Shown: positions 61,020-64,000 of the stretch, in pieces
Numbering within the stretch: position 1 is the stretch's first letter
How the letters are laid out: every line of letters begins with the position of its first letter
Source of the DNA: Athripsodes cinereus
Taxonomy: Eukaryota; Arthropoda; Insecta; Trichoptera; Leptoceridae
DNA: 64,000 bases
Direction: 5' to 3'
Assembly (NCBI GenBank): GCA_947579605.1
Contig: OX388319.1
Coordinates: forward strand, 2,790,001-2,854,000
Position numbers and translations under genes: made by a program
Notes under the pieces: model-generated
The model's input: only the letters and a program-made list of their open reading frames with translations
What the model was told of the DNA's origin: nothing
Database searches by the model: none

Positions 61020-62035
61020 GAATTAATATTTATTTGTAAATATATGTGCATTTTATAAGTGGGTTAGTGTTACACCTAATTATGCGACACCATAGTTTTG
61101 TAAAAAAAACCTGTTGAAATACCAATAAAGAAAAAAAATATATTCCTTTGTCACTCATAAGTGACAAAAGAAACCGATGACTAAACTTCCAAAGAGTTTT
61201 TAAACTCGCACCACTAATATTTCACGTGATATACCTAGCGGAATTCAAAAAAGAAATTGAGAATATATTTTAGATATCTACTTGAGTTCAAAGTGTAAGG
61301 CTATCTTCAGGGATGGCATTGGCCTTCAGCTGTAATGATCCTCACAAGAATCGTTTTATTTTCTAAAGTAATAAAAACACCACATTTTTATCTACATTGT
61401 TTTAGTACAGTAAAAAATAAATAAAACGATGGCATTGAAATAGTAGTTGTAGTATTAATGACATTTTTGAGTGAACATACTTAAATTATTTCGCGCATAA
61501 AAAGTTGTCGCAAATAACAATCAACGTCATCCAGAAAGAGGCCTTTGTGATTTGGTTGAATGTTATATTACCTTACGGAGTCAGCGAGAATAGAGTACAC
61601 ACATACTCGTAACAATACAAGCCTTTCTCATTTATATTATTTTTTATCATTTTACAATATTTAATATTATATTTTTAGCGATATGAAAGCAGCCCAGTAT
61701 ATCCCCATAGTGACATGTCGTATTGCTCTGTAAAAAATATATATTGTAGAATAAATCTATTATGATATAAAATGAAAACCTTGTTTAAATTTTTCACGTA
61801 AAATCCAATCATTTTTCTCTTACCCATAAGCTATTTTATTCATTATTGTATATGGCAACCATAATTATAGACTCTTGATTATGCAATTTACTTGTATAAT
61901 ATCAAAGTGTGTGCACTTATAAATCAAGCGATATTTTTTTTATCTTGAATGATGGTTTTTATGTAGATATATGTACATAATTATTGTCTGAAGTGTACTG
62001 CTGTTCATGAATAAATGAATAAATAAATAAATGTT
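61020..62035. other. Region without a recognised gene
   Basis: AT-rich; a small palindrome tttgtcactcataagtgaca is at 61147-61168, and an aaataaataaat tract is at 62015-62031. No coding signal. Confidence 0.4.
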
Positions 62036-63044
62036 GTAGATCTCGGCAAAGAAATGGTCTTCCACTTTTTTTGTTAGTTTTCGAGGTGTCATCATTTCAA
62101 ATCTTCATTTCAGCGATGAGGTATGCTACTCATCTTGAATTTGGCAAAATATGTACCAACTGTTCATTTCGCTCTGTTCATTCAAGTCTTCCATTATAAA
62201 TTTCCACGTATTTTCGAGTAACCTGTAAAATGCAAATGTTAATAATAAAAGTAAAGACATTTGCATATTAATTTTTGCTATAATGTCTACTACCCATTCC
62301 GAATGTATTGGTTTTTTCGGTACGTGGAGGATAGCTTGTATGTTCATTACCCCATGTGTGGGATATACCGTGATGATACTATGTATAGTATAACCGGGTT
62401 ATTTGGAAGACATCGTATTTTAGCGATAAACTCGCCCTTTATACATTGAATTTTTGAATTGATTGATTGAATTGAACTGATATTTTAATGATATTGTTTT
62501 ATTTTGTAATATTGCAAACAGTAATAATAATAAAAAAAGTTCAACTCTGTCTACCTTGCAAAGGTTGTATTTAAAAAGAAAAATATATTTAAATATTATT
62601 TATGTTCCAAATTGGCACACAGTAAAAACAGATGTGAAAAAAATCAAATGTAAAATTTTATTGTGTTAGTACACGTTTTCCTATTTTTTCATACACAGAA
62701 CTCACTCATGAATTAGGATAGTTTTTTCTAAACATGATTTCATTTAATTCAACATGAAGTTTGAAAAATATTTTCAAACAGATTTCTAAATACGTTTTCA
62801 ACTTTTGACATATGAATTGAAATGAGTGGCATTTGCTGTCATATTTGAAATGCTGTATTTCGAATAATGTTTTTTTTTGTTTTAAATCGCAAAATAGAAA
62901 AAAAGAGATTAAAAGTTTTATTTTATAATATTTATCTCGTGTGAAATACTAAAACTGAAAACTGTGTTCAACACTTATTGTGTATTAAAATTTTGTAATA
63001 TTAAATATTCAAGATCAAAATAGTATGAACGCGAGCATCACAAA

Positions 63045-63340
63045 AGTCTCCCTTATTTTCTGTCTGTTTTCAAGTGTCCTGTAAGGGACAGTATTCATCG
63101 TTCTTAAGACAGCTCAATCAGTGATGAGGTACATATTTCACCTATCAACAAACATGCAAGCTGTCCTCTACGCGATAAATAAAATAAAGACATTCAAGAT
63201 GGTTAGCAAACCACATCATTGAATTAAATATATAAAATGTCTTTATTTTTTCGTGCACCTGCCTTTTACAGGACACTTAAAAACTTAAGGAAAAGAGTGG
63301 AAGACCAATTCTTTGCCGGGTGCTCCACGAAATATACCTA
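63045..63340. repeat. Two repeat R copies head-to-head
   Basis: A plus-strand piece (gtcctgtaagggacagtatt ... cagtgatgaggtac) is followed at about 63150 by a reverse copy (aacatgcaagctgtcctcta ... ttttacaggacacttaaaaa ... gaccaattctttgccgggtg). Together they can fold as an imperfect hairpin. Confidence 0.75.
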
Positions 63341-63812
63341 TACCTATATTTGTGTGTGTGTGTGAATTGTCTATACATGTTATGTTATGTTATGTTATTT
63401 TTTATATTTAAAAACATTATTATCTTACTACAAATTTCTATTTAAAATGTGAAATGTTACTATTTTAAGAGCAGTCACGCTTCATATAAATAAACTGTTT
63501 CATAAAATAACAAATTAGATAATGCTATAAAGTATATAATTTCTGCCTTTTGTAAATTTTATTTAAAGTTTGATATAAATGACAGTGCATAAAAAGTTCA
63601 TAGTATTGTTATCCTTCCATATAACGTTTGCACGTCCTATGTACAAGATGAAAAAATATGTTAGCGAATTTTTCGCTCACGTTTGTTCCTTATTTTTCCC
63701 ACATGTTTTTCATTTGTTTCGAACACGTGACTGTTCTATGTACGTCAGTATTATGTACTAGCGTTAAAGCCGTTTTCGCTCAGAAATATTCAAAAATTTA
63801 TCTATCTATCTA

Positions 63813-63990
63813 CACTGAGAAAAATACTAACGAAATTTCACAACGAATCATTGGTACGTAAGTACTATCAGATTAGGACCAGAGATAGTACAAACGATTC
63901 ATTAGTACGAATCTATAATATTAACTCTTCGCAAACAAGTCGTTGGTAAATTTAATAGGTACTATCTCTGGTCTCTATTTTTCTCAGTGT
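63813..63990. mobile_element. Foldback MITE, family M3, copy 2 (internal deletion)
   Basis: Starts cactgagaaaaatactaacg and ends tatttttctcagtg between TA dinucleotides. The right arm is shortened compared with 46825-47136, as about 100 bp between the loop and ggtactatctctgg are missing. Confidence 0.92.
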
Positions 63991-64000
63991 ATACCTATTT

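Overview
The window is AT-rich animal nuclear DNA. Introns are present, there are no operons, and interspersed repeats are very dense. Tc1/mariner, hAT-like and other foldback MITEs, several tRNA-derived SINE families, and non-LTR retrotransposons of a CR1/Jockey-like and an R1-like type point to an insect, most likely a moth or butterfly. The species call is inference from repeat content and from the style of the one recognisable host protein.

Layout. (1) 1-15.6 kb, plus strand: the 3' twelve exons of PAN2, the catalytic subunit of the PAN2-PAN3 poly(A) deadenylase. They cover the USP-like domain and the complete DEDD exonuclease domain, to the stop at 15601; the WD40 part lies upstream of the window. 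Its introns hold a dead mariner (2977-4266), SINEs, LINE fragments and, in the last intron, a minisatellite whose unit resembles the exon/intron junction itself. That array is split by a LINE with an open reverse-transcriptase frame and by a SINE. One PAN2 exon carries a CCCH zinc finger with poly(A)-binder-like spacing. (2) 15.6-19.8 kb: probable PAN2 3' UTR and repeats. (3) 19.85-20.86 kb, minus strand: a small four-exon gene for a predicted 74-residue protein that I do not recognise, assembled from short exons. (4) 21-39 kb: mostly AT-rich intergenic or intronic DNA with an R1-like LINE relic (25.5-26.5 kb), foldback elements and degenerate tandem repeats. (5) 39.5-49.1 kb, minus strand: two phase-compatible exons that look like the C-terminal end of a larger gene whose 5' part probably lies beyond the window or was not recognised. 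(6) 49-64 kb: repeats, many of them nested (SINE in MITE, hAT in foldback).

No prokaryotic-type system, CRISPR array, rRNA or convincing true tRNA gene is present. The points most worth a second look are the CCCH exon in PAN2, the splice-donor-derived minisatellite, the small four-exon gene, and the long near-perfect hairpins that could feed siRNA pathways. All exon calls come from reading splice sites and frame by eye and have not been checked against transcripts.
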